Assembly: GCA_002483135.1 (NCBI GenBank)
Contig: DLHI01000002.1
Location: forward strand, 112,782-176,781
Length of the DNA stretch: 64,000 bases
Reading direction: 5' to 3'
Source: Hyphomonadaceae bacterium UBA7672
GTDB lineage: Bacteria; Pseudomonadota; Alphaproteobacteria; Caulobacterales; Hyphomonadaceae
The translations under genes were made by a program, and so were the position numbers. The notes under the pieces are model-generated. The model was not told the origin of the DNA. It saw nothing but the letters and a program-made list of their open reading frames with translations, and searched no databases. Positions 26,282 through 34,286 of this stretch are shown here, one piece after another. Each line of letters begins with the position of its first letter. Within the stretch, counting starts at the first letter, position 1.

Positions 26282-26869
26282 TCAGCCGTCGATCGGGCCG
26301 CGGTCGAAACCGGCGGCCTGGGCGGCAGCGGCGATTTCCTTGGCGGCTTCGTCGGCGGCGGCCTTGTCGGCAGCCTGACCGGCAGCGATCACGTTCTCGC
26401 CCTTGGCCTGACGTTCAGCTTCGTCCGGCGAGCGGGCGACGTTGACGGTGAGCTTGAAGGACACTTCCGGGTGCAGGCGGATGGTGACCTCGTGCAAGCC
26501 GATCGTCTTGATCGGCGTGTTGAGGACAACGTGCCGGCGCTCGATCTTGTGGCCTTTGGAGGCGGCAGCTTCGGCGATGTCGCGGGCGGCGACAGAACCG
26601 TAGAGCTGACCGGTTTCGCCGGCCTGGCGGATCAGGATGTACGATTCGCCTTCGAAGCCGGTGGCGTCCGCTTCGGCCACGGCGCGAGCCTTGGCGTTGC
26701 GGGCTTCGATGGCGGCGCGCTCGCGCTCGAACCGAGCTTTGTTAGCATCGGTAGCAAGAAGCGCCTTGTGCTGCGGCAGAAGGTAGTTACGGGCGAAGCC
26801 GTTCTTGACCTTCACCACTTCGCCGATAGCGCCGAGGTTCTCGACACGTTCAAGGAGGATGACTTCCAT
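26282..26869 (-). CDS. rplI: 50S ribosomal protein L9
   Basis: This encodes 195 residues. The N-terminal domain is clear: MEVILLERVENLGAIGEVVKVKNGFARNYLLPQ. The connecting helix and C-terminal domain (VVLNTPIKTIGLHEVTIRLHPEVSF) follow. The last ~45 residues are an Ala/Asp-rich tail (AADKAAADEAAKEIAAAA) beyond the ~150 residues of E. coli L9, an extension seen in some alphaproteobacteria. It is the last gene of the rpsF-rpsR-rplI operon. Confidence 0.97.
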   Translation of the reverse strand: MEVILLERVENLGAIGEVVKVKNGFARNYLLPQHKALLATDANKARFERERAAIEARNAKARAVAEADATGFEGESYILIRQAGETGQLYGSVAARDIAEAAASKGHKIERRHVVLNTPIKTIGLHEVTIRLHPEVSFKLTVNVARSPDEAERQAKGENVIAAGQAADKAAADEAAKEIAAAAQAAGFDRGPIDG

Positions 26870-26883
26870 GGGATGTTCCCTCC

Positions 26884-27144
26884 CTACTTCACGAGATACG
26901 GAAGCAGCGACAGGTGCCGCGCGCGTTTGATCGCTTGGCTCAGGACGCGTTGCTTCTTGGCGGAAACCGCAGTGATGCGGGCGGGGACGATCTTGCCCTT
27001 CTCCGAGATGTAGCGCTGGAGAAGTTTGACGTCCTTGTAGTCGATCGGTGGGGCGTCAGCGCCAGAGAACGGGCACACCTTGCGCCGGCGGCCGAACGGA
27101 CGGCGCGAGGGCAGGTTGGCGATGTTGATTTTCTGTTGGGCCAT
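26884..27144 (-). CDS. rpsR: 30S ribosomal protein S18
   Basis: This encodes 86 residues with the expected RRKVCPFSG...IDYKDVKLLQRYISEKGKI and PARITAVSAKKQRVLSQAIKRARHL. S18 binds the platform of the small subunit with S6. The gene order S6-S18-L9 and the 14-base gap to rplI are standard. Confidence 0.98.
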   Translation of the reverse strand: MAQQKINIANLPSRRPFGRRRKVCPFSGADAPPIDYKDVKLLQRYISEKGKIVPARITAVSAKKQRVLSQAIKRARHLSLLPYLVK

Positions 27145-27163
27145 TGTGTTGTGCTCCTATCGC

Positions 27164-27622
27164 CTAGCGGTCGCGCGGGGGACGAGGCGGACGATCGCCA
27201 CGGTCTTCGCGGGGCGGACGGTCGCCGCGGGGCGGACGATCGCTGAAACCGCCGAAACCGCCGCCGAAGTCGTCGTCACGGCGCTTACGCTCGTCACGAT
27301 CCTTGCGGGCGATCACGGGCGAGGGCTCTTCGGAAAGAGCGTCGACCTTCACGGTGAGGAAGCGCAGCACGTCTTCGTTGATGCGCAGGCGGCGCTCGAT
27401 CTCGTGGATCACGGGACCGGGGGCGTCGATGTTGATCAGCGAGTAGTGCGCCTTGCGCGACTTCTTGATCGGGTAGGACAGGTTGCGGAGGCCCCAGTAC
27501 TCGGTCTTGCCGACCTTGCCGTTGCCTTCGGTGACGATCTTGGTGATGTCTTCCACCAGCGCGTCGACCTGTTGTGGGGAAATATCGGGTCGCGTGACGA
27601 CCACGTGTTCGTAGAAAGCCAT
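27164..27622 (-). CDS. rpsF: 30S ribosomal protein S6
   Basis: This encodes 152 residues: MAFYEHVVVTRPDISPQQVDAL and YWGLRNLSYPIKKSRKAHY are the family signatures. The C-terminus extends into a disordered Arg/Asp/Pro tail (GDRPPRPPRDR). It is the first gene of the operon, preceded by an AAGAAGG ribosome site and the promoter at 27737-27764. The tail is repetitive, with GDRPPRED-like units. Confidence 0.97.
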   Translation of the reverse strand: MAFYEHVVVTRPDISPQQVDALVEDITKIVTEGNGKVGKTEYWGLRNLSYPIKKSRKAHYSLINIDAPGPVIHEIERRLRINEDVLRFLTVKVDALSEEPSPVIARKDRDERKRRDDDFGGGFGGFSDRPPRGDRPPREDRGDRPPRPPRDR

Positions 27623-27654
27623 TTGTCATCCCTTCTTGGAGGGGCGGCGCCTGC

Positions 27655-27671
27655 TGGCCGAAGGGCGGCCA
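27655..27671 (-). promoter_or_regulatory. Leader hairpin upstream of rpsF
   Basis: A 6-bp stem (TGGCCG/CGGCCA) with a 5-base loop lies 33-49 bases upstream of the rpsF start in the leader. In other bacteria the S6-S18 complex binds a stem-loop in its own leader to repress translation. This could be such a site but I cannot show the conserved bulged CCG geometry, so only the hairpin itself is seen. Confidence 0.3.
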
Positions 27672-27736
27672 AACGACGATGGATCCCGCAACGCCCGGAA
27701 TGGGCCTGAAGGACCGCCTCTCACTGGAAGCGGCGG

Positions 27737-27764
27737 GCTATACAGCAAAAGTGGGGAGAATCAA
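27737..27764 (-). promoter_or_regulatory. Sigma-70 type promoter of rpsF operon
   Basis: Read on the minus strand: TTGATT (27759-27764), a 16-base spacer, then TATAGC (27737-27742). It lies about 115 bases upstream of the rpsF start, in the divergent gap to fabD. The match is good for a housekeeping promoter of this group, but no start-site data exist. Confidence 0.5.
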
Positions 27765-27857
27765 GCATTCCACAGCCCCGAGGGCAGTTCTCCTTGCGCC
27801 CAAACGCCCCAGTTCATAGGAAAACCAACCGCAGACCCCGAATCCAAGGCGTTTCCC

Positions 27858-28817
27858 ATGTCGTTTGCATTCATCTTCCCCGGCCAGGGCAGCCAGGCGG
27901 TCGGCATGGGCAAGGAGCTGGCGGATGCTTTTCCGGCGGCGAAGGCGGTGTTTGAGGAAGTGGACGCGGCGCTCGGCGAGAAGCTGTCGGACCTGATCTG
28001 GGGCGGACCCATTGAGACGCTGACGCTGACGGCCAATGCGCAGCCGGCGCTGATGGCGGTAAGCCTTGCGGCGGCGCGGGCGCTGGAGAGCGGATTTGGC
28101 GTGAAGGTTTCGCAGGCCGCGTTCGTGGCGGGGCATTCTCTGGGCGAGTATTCGGCGCTGGCGGCTGCCGGAGCGTTGTCGGTCAAGGATGCAGCGCGCC
28201 TGCTGCGCAAGCGCGGCGAGGCGATGCAGGCAGCGGCGCCGGCGGGCACGGGGGCGATGGCTGCGTTGATCGGCAAGGTTGATGTCGAGGTTGCGGAGAT
28301 CATTGCGCTGGAAGGCGCAGCGGCGGGGACGGTGGTGGTGGCGAACGACAACAATGTCGGCAACGTCGTCATCTCGGGATCTAAGGCGGGCGTCGAGGCG
28401 GCGATTGCGGCGGCGAAGGCGAAGGGCGTGAAGGCCATTCCGTTGCCGGTGTCTGCGCCGTTCCACTCGCCGCTAATGGCTCCGGCTTCGCTGGTGATGG
28501 AAGAAGCGCTGGCGGCTGCTCACATTGCGAAGCCGGTTGTGCCGGTTGTGGCCAATGTCACGGCGCGGCCGATCTCGGAGCCGTCGGATATCCGACGGCT
28601 GCTTGTCGAGCAGGTGACGGGGCGCGTGCGCTGGCGCGAGAGCGTCCAGTGGATGGCGGAGACGGTCGAAAAGGGCGGAGGCGGCGTCACGATGTTTGTC
28701 GAGACGGGCGCGGGCAAGCAGCTGTCGGGCATGGTGAAACGCAATGCGCCGGACGCGGCGACCGTGGCGCTGAATGTGCCGGCTGATCTCGAGGCGTTCG
28801 CGAAGTCGTTGGGCTAA
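27858..28817 (+). CDS. fabD: Malonyl-CoA:ACP transacylase
   Basis: This encodes 319 residues. It begins FAFIFPGQGSQAVGMG and contains AGHSLGEYSALAAAG with the catalytic Ser, plus VSAPFHSPLM with the catalytic His. It loads malonyl onto ACP for fatty-acid synthesis. The start is ATG 27858, since the frame extends upstream without homology. It leads the fabD-fabG-acpP-fabF cluster and diverges from the ribosomal operon. Confidence 0.96.
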   Translation: MSFAFIFPGQGSQAVGMGKELADAFPAAKAVFEEVDAALGEKLSDLIWGGPIETLTLTANAQPALMAVSLAAARALESGFGVKVSQAAFVAGHSLGEYSALAAAGALSVKDAARLLRKRGEAMQAAAPAGTGAMAALIGKVDVEVAEIIALEGAAAGTVVVANDNNVGNVVISGSKAGVEAAIAAAKAKGVKAIPLPVSAPFHSPLMAPASLVMEEALAAAHIAKPVVPVVANVTARPISEPSDIRRLLVEQVTGRVRWRESVQWMAETVEKGGGGVTMFVETGAGKQLSGMVKRNAPDAATVALNVPADLEAFAKSLG

Positions 28818-28825
28818 CCACCGGC

Positions 28826-28941
28826 GTCATTCTCGGGTAAGCCGAAGGCGCAACCCGAGAATCCCGGTTGGATCGGGATTGGAATTTGACGAGTTCCCTC
28901 GCAGGCCCAACCGAGATCCTCGGGACAGGCCCGAGGATGAC
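28826..28941. repeat. Palindromic intergenic element between fabD and fabG
   Basis: About 116 bases bounded by imperfect 12-bp inverted ends (GTCATTCTCGGG and CCCGAGGATGAC). Inside are a perfect 10-bp pair ATTCTCGGGT/ACCCGAGAAT, a 6-bp pair ATCCCG/CGGGAT and a 9-bp pair ATCCTCGGG/CCCGAGGAT. It is similar in size and end core (GTCATCC) to the element at 34100-34211. A transcript here would fold strongly. Confidence 0.7.
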
Positions 28942-28964
28942 TCCTCAGGTGATGGAGAGATTTG

Positions 28965-29699
28965 ATGTTCAACCTCACTGGCCGTTTCGCACTCGTCACC
29001 GGCGCTTCGGGCGGGATTGGCGGGGCCGTGGCCAAGGCGCTGGCGGAGGCGGGGGCCAAGGTGGCGCTGTCGGGCACGCGGGTGGAGGCGCTGGAGGCGG
29101 CGCAGAAGGAAATCCCCAACTCCATCATCCTGCCGTGCAACCTGTCTGACGCTGCGGCGACGGCTGGGCTGGTGGGGCAGGCGGAAGAGGCGCTGGGCGG
29201 GCTGGACATCCTGGTGTCGAACGCCGGGCTGACCAAGGATGGCCTGCTGATGCGGATGAAGGACGAGGACTGGGACACCGTCCTCAACGTCAACCTGGGC
29301 GCGCATTTCAGGCTGTGCCGGGCGGCCATGCGGGGCATGATGAAACGCCGGCATGGCCGGATCATCGGCATTACGTCGGTGGTCGGGGTGACGGGAAATG
29401 CCGGCCAGACGAACTATGCGGCCTCCAAGGCCGGGATGATCGGGTTTACCAAGTCGTTGGCCCAGGAAGTGGCCAGCCGGAACATTACGGCCAACTGCAT
29501 CGCCCCCGGATTCATCGCAACGCCGATGACCGACGTGCTGAAGGACGACCAGAAAGAAGCGCTTCTCAAGGGGATTCCGGCCGGAAGATTGGGGACGGGG
29601 GCTGACATTGCCGCGGCGGCCCTTTATCTCGCATCAGACGAATCCGCTTACGTGACGGGCCAGACCCTGCACGTTAATGGCGGGATGGCGATGGTCTAG
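28965..29699 (+). CDS. fabG: 3-oxoacyl-ACP reductase
   Basis: This encodes 244 residues of the short-chain dehydrogenase family. The nucleotide-binding motif GASGGIGGAVAKAL is near residue 12; NAGLTKDGLL and the Ser-Tyr-Lys triad (ITSVVGVTGNAGQTNYAASKAG) follow. It reduces 3-ketoacyl-ACP with NADPH. It stands between fabD and acpP in the canonical order. ATG 28965 is used; a TTG just before it is not needed. Confidence 0.95.
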   Translation: MFNLTGRFALVTGASGGIGGAVAKALAEAGAKVALSGTRVEALEAAQKEIPNSIILPCNLSDAAATAGLVGQAEEALGGLDILVSNAGLTKDGLLMRMKDEDWDTVLNVNLGAHFRLCRAAMRGMMKRRHGRIIGITSVVGVTGNAGQTNYAASKAGMIGFTKSLAQEVASRNITANCIAPGFIATPMTDVLKDDQKEALLKGIPAGRLGTGADIAAAALYLASDESAYVTGQTLHVNGGMAMV

Positions 29700-29818
29700 G
29701 CCGCCCACCTCAAGGCGGCTATGGTCAAAGGAATTCCGGCGTGTTACCGCGCCGAAATACAGGTTTTTCCGGGCCCCGGACTTGGTGTTTTGGGGCCACG
29801 ATACTGGAAGGGATAAAG

Positions 29819-30052
29819 ATGTCCGACGTGATCGAGCGCGTGAAGAAAATCGTGGTCGAGCGCCTGGAAGTCGACGCCGAGAAGGTCAACGAGAAAGCCT
29901 CGTTCATCGACGATCTGGGCGCCGACTCGCTGGACCTGGTCGAACTGGTCATGGCGTTCGAAGAAGAGTTCGGCATCGAGATCCCGGACGATGTGCAAGA
30001 GCAGATCGGCACCGTGGGCGACGCTGTTCGCTTCATCAAAGAGCGCGTCTAA
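29819..30052 (+). CDS. acpP: Acyl carrier protein
   Basis: This encodes 77 residues, acidic, with the phosphopantetheine site DLGADSLDLVE at Ser37. It begins MSDVIERVKKIVVERL. It carries growing acyl chains. GGAAGGGATAAAG upstream supplies the ribosome site. Standard position between fabG and fabF, 119 bases after fabG, leaving room for its own promoter. Confidence 0.97.
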   Translation: MSDVIERVKKIVVERLEVDAEKVNEKASFIDDLGADSLDLVELVMAFEEEFGIEIPDDVQEQIGTVGDAVRFIKERV

Positions 30053-30082
30053 CCGGCGCACACTCCGGCCGGGAGTACCCAC

Positions 30083-31366
30083 ATGCGGCGCGTCGTCATC
30101 ACTGGCATGGGCCTCGTGACGCCTCTGGCCAATGGCCGTGAGGCTTCGTGGAAGAAGCTCATCGCCGGTCAGTCTGGCCTGAAGTCCGTCGACCTGTTCG
30201 ATACGTCAGATCTTGCCTGCAAGATCGGGGGGCAGGTTCCGTGGGTGAGCGGGCGCGGCGGCGGCAGCGCCGACGATCCGGACTCGTTCAATCCCGAGAA
30301 GACGATGTCGCCGAAAGAACAGCGGCGCGTCGACGAGTTCATTCTCTACGCGATGGCCGCGGCTGACGAAGCCATCGCTGACGCGGGATGGACGCCGGAA
30401 GCCTATGAGGATCGTATCCGCACGGGCGTGCTGATTGGTTCAGGCATAGGCGGGCTGAAGGCGATTGCCGATACCGCGATCGAGCTGCACGAGAAAGGAC
30501 CGCGCAAGGTCTCGCCGTTCTTCATTCCGAGCGCGCTGATCAACCTCGCGTCCGGCCAGCTCTCGATCAAATACGGCTTCAAGGGCCCGAACCATGCGGT
30601 GGTGACCGCGTGCGCGACGGGCGCCCATGCGATCGGCGACTCCATGCGCCTGATCCAGTGGGGCGACGCCGACGTGATGGTGGCGGGCGGCGCCGAGGCT
30701 TCGGTGTGCCGCATCGGCTATGCTGGCTTCATCGCGTGCCGCGCGATGTCGACCGCTTACAACGAGACGCCCACCAAGGCCTCGCGGCCTTATGACAAGG
30801 ATCGCGACGGCTTCGTGATGGGCGAAGGCGCCGGGATCGTGGTGCTCGAAGAGTACGAGCACGCGAAGAAGCGCGGCGCGAAGATTTACGCTGAAGTCGT
30901 CGGTTATGGCCTGACGGGCGATGCGTTCCACATCACGTCGCCCGACGAGTCCGGGGATGGCGGCGAACGGGCGATGCGCACGGCGCTGCAGCGTTCGGGG
31001 CTTGATGCCTCAGAGATCGACTATGTGAACGCGCACGGCACATCGACGCCAGCGGGCGATGAGATCGAGGTGCGGGCGGTTGAGCGCGTGCTTGGCAATG
31101 CCGCGTCGTCGACCCATCTGTCGTCCACCAAGTCTGCCATCGGGCACCTTCTGGGAGCGGCCGGTTCGGTCGAGGCGATCTTCTGCGCCCTGGCGATCCG
31201 CGACGGCGTGATTCCGCCGACGCTTAACCTGGACAACCCGTCCTTTGAGAGCGCGATCAACCTCACGCCGCACACGGCCGTGAAGAAGAAGGTTCGGGCG
31301 GCGCTGTCGAACTCGTTCGGCTTTGGCGGGACGAATGCTGCGCTGGTGCTGAAGGCGCCAGACTAG
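30083..31366 (+). CDS. fabF: 3-oxoacyl-ACP synthase II
   Basis: This encodes 427 residues, with catalytic Cys177 in VTACATGAHAIGD and histidines in HGTSTPAGD and KSAIGHLLGAAG, ending with SFGFGGTNAAL. It elongates acyl-ACP by two carbons. A 10-15-residue Gly/Ser/Asp-rich insertion (SGRGGGSADDPDS, ~56-69) makes it slightly longer than the E. coli enzyme and looks like a surface loop. Confidence 0.96.
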   Translation: MRRVVITGMGLVTPLANGREASWKKLIAGQSGLKSVDLFDTSDLACKIGGQVPWVSGRGGGSADDPDSFNPEKTMSPKEQRRVDEFILYAMAAADEAIADAGWTPEAYEDRIRTGVLIGSGIGGLKAIADTAIELHEKGPRKVSPFFIPSALINLASGQLSIKYGFKGPNHAVVTACATGAHAIGDSMRLIQWGDADVMVAGGAEASVCRIGYAGFIACRAMSTAYNETPTKASRPYDKDRDGFVMGEGAGIVVLEEYEHAKKRGAKIYAEVVGYGLTGDAFHITSPDESGDGGERAMRTALQRSGLDASEIDYVNAHGTSTPAGDEIEVRAVERVLGNAASSTHLSSTKSAIGHLLGAAGSVEAIFCALAIRDGVIPPTLNLDNPSFESAINLTPHTAVKKKVRAALSNSFGFGGTNAALVLKAPD

Positions 31367-31412
31367 AGATCAAAACTGGCGTAAGACTGGCGGGCGCTGA
31401 GGAGTTTACTGC

Positions 31413-32486
31413 TTGGGCAAGCTTGTCGGATTCCTGCTCGCCATCGTCGTGCTGGCCGCCGCTGCGGCGGGCGGCGGATGGTTCTGGCTCAACGGAACCT
31501 ACACGGCGGCAGGCCCCGCGAGCGAAGACGGCAAGCCACGCATGGTGGTCGTCGAGAAGGGCGCCGGGACGCAGGCTATCGCAACATCACTGAAGGAAGC
31601 CGGCGTGATAGCCGATGCGGAGCAGTTCCGCATGGTGCTTAGGCTGCGCGAATTCCTCGGCGACAGGCCCGTGATGAAGGCGGGCGAGTATTCCATCGAA
31701 AGCGGCGCCAGCATTGAGGCCGTTGTTGCGGAGCTCACCACGGGCGCGTCGATGCAGTATGCGGTGATTATTCCTGAAGGCCTCAGTACGTCCCAGATCA
31801 TCGAGCTGCTCACCACCAAAGAGTGGAAGGCGACCACCGGAACCGAGCTCACCTACAAGCTGGCGGGCGAGGCGCCAAAGGACATTCCCGAGGGCGTGCT
31901 GCTGCCGGGCGATTATGCGGTCTCGCGCGGGGATACGGTGGCCGACGTCGTGAAGCGCATGCGCGATGCGCAGACCGAATTACTGGAAGAGCTGTGGGCC
32001 AAGCGCTCGCCGGACATTCCGGTGAAGACGATGCAGGAGGCGATCATCCTTGCGTCCATTGTCGAAAAGGAAACCGGCAATGCGGAAGAGCAACCCATGG
32101 TGGCGGGGCTTTACTCCAATCGCTTGCGGATCGGAATGCGGATGCAGGCTGACGCAACGATCGTGTATGGTATCACGCGTGGCAAAGGCCCGCTGGGCCG
32201 CGCCCTGACCCGCGCCGAGATCGACACGCGCAATGACTGGAACACTTATGCGATGGACGGTCTTCCCAAGACACCCATCTGCAATCCGGGGAAAGGCGCA
32301 ATCGCAGCGGCGCTGAACCCCGCCAACACCAAGGCGATCTTCATGATGGCGGATGGCGAGGGCGGGCACCTGTTCGCCGAGACCAACGCCGAGCATGAGC
32401 GTAACAGCGCGGCGTACTGGGCCAAGCGAAAGGCCAATGAAGCCGCAGGCGTGAACACGCCCGCCGTGAAGCCGAAGCAGCCATAG
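31413..32486 (+). CDS. mltG: Endolytic transglycosylase
   Basis: This encodes 357 residues. One N-terminal membrane helix (LVGFLLAIVVLAAAAAGGGWFWL), a LysM-like region, and the YceG domain with LASIVEKETG containing the catalytic Glu, then YSNRLRIGMRMQADATIVYG. MltG cuts nascent glycan strands and sets their length. The start is TTG at 31413 with GAGGAG about 8 bases upstream. It follows fabF with 46 bases, the usual alphaproteobacterial order. Confidence 0.94.
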   Translation: MGKLVGFLLAIVVLAAAAAGGGWFWLNGTYTAAGPASEDGKPRMVVVEKGAGTQAIATSLKEAGVIADAEQFRMVLRLREFLGDRPVMKAGEYSIESGASIEAVVAELTTGASMQYAVIIPEGLSTSQIIELLTTKEWKATTGTELTYKLAGEAPKDIPEGVLLPGDYAVSRGDTVADVVKRMRDAQTELLEELWAKRSPDIPVKTMQEAIILASIVEKETGNAEEQPMVAGLYSNRLRIGMRMQADATIVYGITRGKGPLGRALTRAEIDTRNDWNTYAMDGLPKTPICNPGKGAIAAALNPANTKAIFMMADGEGGHLFAETNAEHERNSAAYWAKRKANEAAGVNTPAVKPKQP

Positions 32487-32499
32487 AGCGGGGCGGGGC

Positions 32500-33375
32500 A
32501 TGATCCGGGGCATGACGGGGTTCGGCCGGGCGCAGGGACAGGCGCCCTGGGGCGCGTGGGTGTGGGAAATCCGCTCGGTGAACGGCAAGTCGGTGGACCT
32601 GCGCACGAACTTTCCACCAGGCTGCGATGCCGTGGATTTCGAGGCGCGCAAGCGCGTGAAGGAGCGCTTCCAGCGCGGTAGTTTCCAGTTGCAGCTGAAG
32701 GTGGACTGGGTCCGAGATGCGGCGGCCACGCAGGTTGACACGCGCGAGTTGGCACGGCTGGTCCGGCTGTCGCGGCATTGGGCGAAGTCGGGGGCTGCGC
32801 CGGCGAGCCTCAATGGACTGCTGGCGATGCCGGGCGTGGTGAAGGGAGCAAGCCGCACGGGCGCAACCGTTGACGAGCAAACAGCGAAGGATCTGCTGGC
32901 GGGGCTGGATGCGGCGCTCGACATGCTGGCCGAGGCGCGGACACGCGAGGGCGCCGGGCTGGGGCACCTGTTTGCGGGGATGCTGGCCCAGATGGAGCAG
33001 CTGAGCCGGCAGGCTGGCGAGTTCGCGGGCAAGCAGCCCGAGCTGGTGCGGGAGCGGTTCAAGGCGCGGTTGGCGGAGATCGCCCGGGACGCCAGCATCG
33101 ACCAGGACCGGATCGCGCAGGAAGTCCTGGTGATGGCGACGCGGGCGGATGTGCGCGAGGAGCTGGACCGGCTGGCGGCGCATATTGTTTCCGCGCGGGC
33201 CATTCTGGCGTCGGGCGAAGCGGTCGGCAGAAAGCTGGACTTTCTGTGTCAGGAGCTTAACCGGGAGACCAACACGCTATGCTCGAAATCGGCCAGCCTG
33301 GAGCTGACCAATGTCGGGCTGGCGCTGAAATCCTTGATCGACCAGTTCCGGGAGCAGGTCCAGAATGTCGAGTGA
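32500..33375 (+). CDS. yicC: YicC family endoribonuclease-type protein
   Basis: This encodes 291 residues, MIRGMTGFGRAQGQ at the start and EIRSVNGKSVDLR shortly after, ending with LGLALKSLIDQFREQVQNVE, which is the YicC/YloC signature. The family acts in RNA turnover. It overlaps gmk by 11 bases, the common neighbour. Confidence 0.93.
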   Translation: MIRGMTGFGRAQGQAPWGAWVWEIRSVNGKSVDLRTNFPPGCDAVDFEARKRVKERFQRGSFQLQLKVDWVRDAAATQVDTRELARLVRLSRHWAKSGAAPASLNGLLAMPGVVKGASRTGATVDEQTAKDLLAGLDAALDMLAEARTREGAGLGHLFAGMLAQMEQLSRQAGEFAGKQPELVRERFKARLAEIARDASIDQDRIAQEVLVMATRADVREELDRLAAHIVSARAILASGEAVGRKLDFLCQELNRETNTLCSKSASLELTNVGLALKSLIDQFREQVQNVE

Positions 33376-34060
33376 CGGCACGAACCGGGAGCGCCCTCGT
33401 CGCGGGGTGATGTTCGTGATCTCGAGCCCTTCGGGCGCGGGCAAGACGACACTGTGCCGGCGGCTGATCTCGGAAGTGTCGGGTGTGCAGCTTTCGGTGT
33501 CGGCGACGACGCGCACGCCGCGCCCCGGTGAGGCCGACGGCGTGGACTATCACTTCCGCTCGGTTGAGCAGTTCCAGCAGATGATCGACCACGACGACTT
33601 CCTGGAATGGGCGCGCGTGTTCAAGAACTATTACGGCACGCCGCGCAGCGAGGTCGAGGCGCGGCTGGCGGCCGGCACGGACGTGGTGTTCGATGTCGAC
33701 TGGCAGGGCGCGCGGGCGCTGAAGACGATCCGGCCGGGCGACGTCTGTTCGGTGTTCATCCTGCCGCCGTCGCTGGCGCAGCTGAAGCGGCGGCTTGAGG
33801 GAAGGCCAGGCGCGGACGAGAAATCGGTGCAGAGCCGGCTTGATGGCGCGGGGCAGGATATCCTGCGCTGGGGCGAGTACGATTTTGCGATCGTGAACGA
33901 CAATCTCGATGCGGCTTTCGCGGAGCTGAAGGCGATCCTCTATGTCGAGCGCATGAAGCGGGCGCGGGCATCGCTGGGCATCATGGTGGACCAGCTGTTG
34001 AAGGACGCGCGGCTGGCGACGAAGACGCAGAGCGGGAGCGCGACGGGCGAGGGGAGTTAG
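33365..34060 (+). CDS. gmk: Guanylate kinase
   Basis: This encodes 231 residues with P-loop ISSPSGAGKTTL, then SVSATTRTPRPGEADGVDYHF (GMP-binding) and VVFDVDWQGA. It phosphorylates GMP to GDP. The ATG 33365 lies inside the end of yicC, indicating coupled translation. The protein carries a ~10-residue Ser/Gly-rich C-terminal extension. Confidence 0.96.
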   Translation: MSSDGTNRERPRRGVMFVISSPSGAGKTTLCRRLISEVSGVQLSVSATTRTPRPGEADGVDYHFRSVEQFQQMIDHDDFLEWARVFKNYYGTPRSEVEARLAAGTDVVFDVDWQGARALKTIRPGDVCSVFILPPSLAQLKRRLEGRPGADEKSVQSRLDGAGQDILRWGEYDFAIVNDNLDAAFAELKAILYVERMKRARASLGIMVDQLLKDARLATKTQSGSATGEGS

Positions 34061-34099
34061 GCTGTCGCCTGTTGCACTCAAGTCTGCAGCGAGACAATG

Positions 34100-34211
34100 A
34101 CCGCTTGTCATCCCGGCCGCAGCGAAGCGGAGAGCCGGGATCCATCGTGAGGGTGTCGTATCGGTGCAATGGTTCCCAGATAGCGCTGCGCGCTTCCGGG
34201 ATGACAGCGGT
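34100..34211. repeat. Palindromic element downstream of gmk
   Basis: A 112-base element with near-perfect 16-17-bp inverted ends: ACCGCTTGTCATCCCGG at the left and CCGGGATGACAGCGGT at the right, differing by one inserted T. An inner 8-bp pair ATCCCGGC/GCCGGGAT follows the left end. This is the layout of a short non-coding dispersed palindrome, related in its ends to the element at 28826-28941. No open reading frame is present. Confidence 0.8.
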
Positions 34212-34237
34212 GAGCTGACGATCCAAAGACAAACAAC

Positions 34238-34263
34238 AAGGCCCGCTGTTGCCAGCGGGCCTT
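34238..34263. terminator. Bidirectional terminator between gmk and the quinoprotein gene
   Basis: A perfect 11-bp stem (AAGGCCCGCTG/CAGCGGGCCTT) with loop TTGC and a TTTT run on the plus side (34262-34265) lies between convergent genes. Confidence 0.9.
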
Positions 34264-34286
34264 TTCCGTTTTGAGTTTGTGAAACG

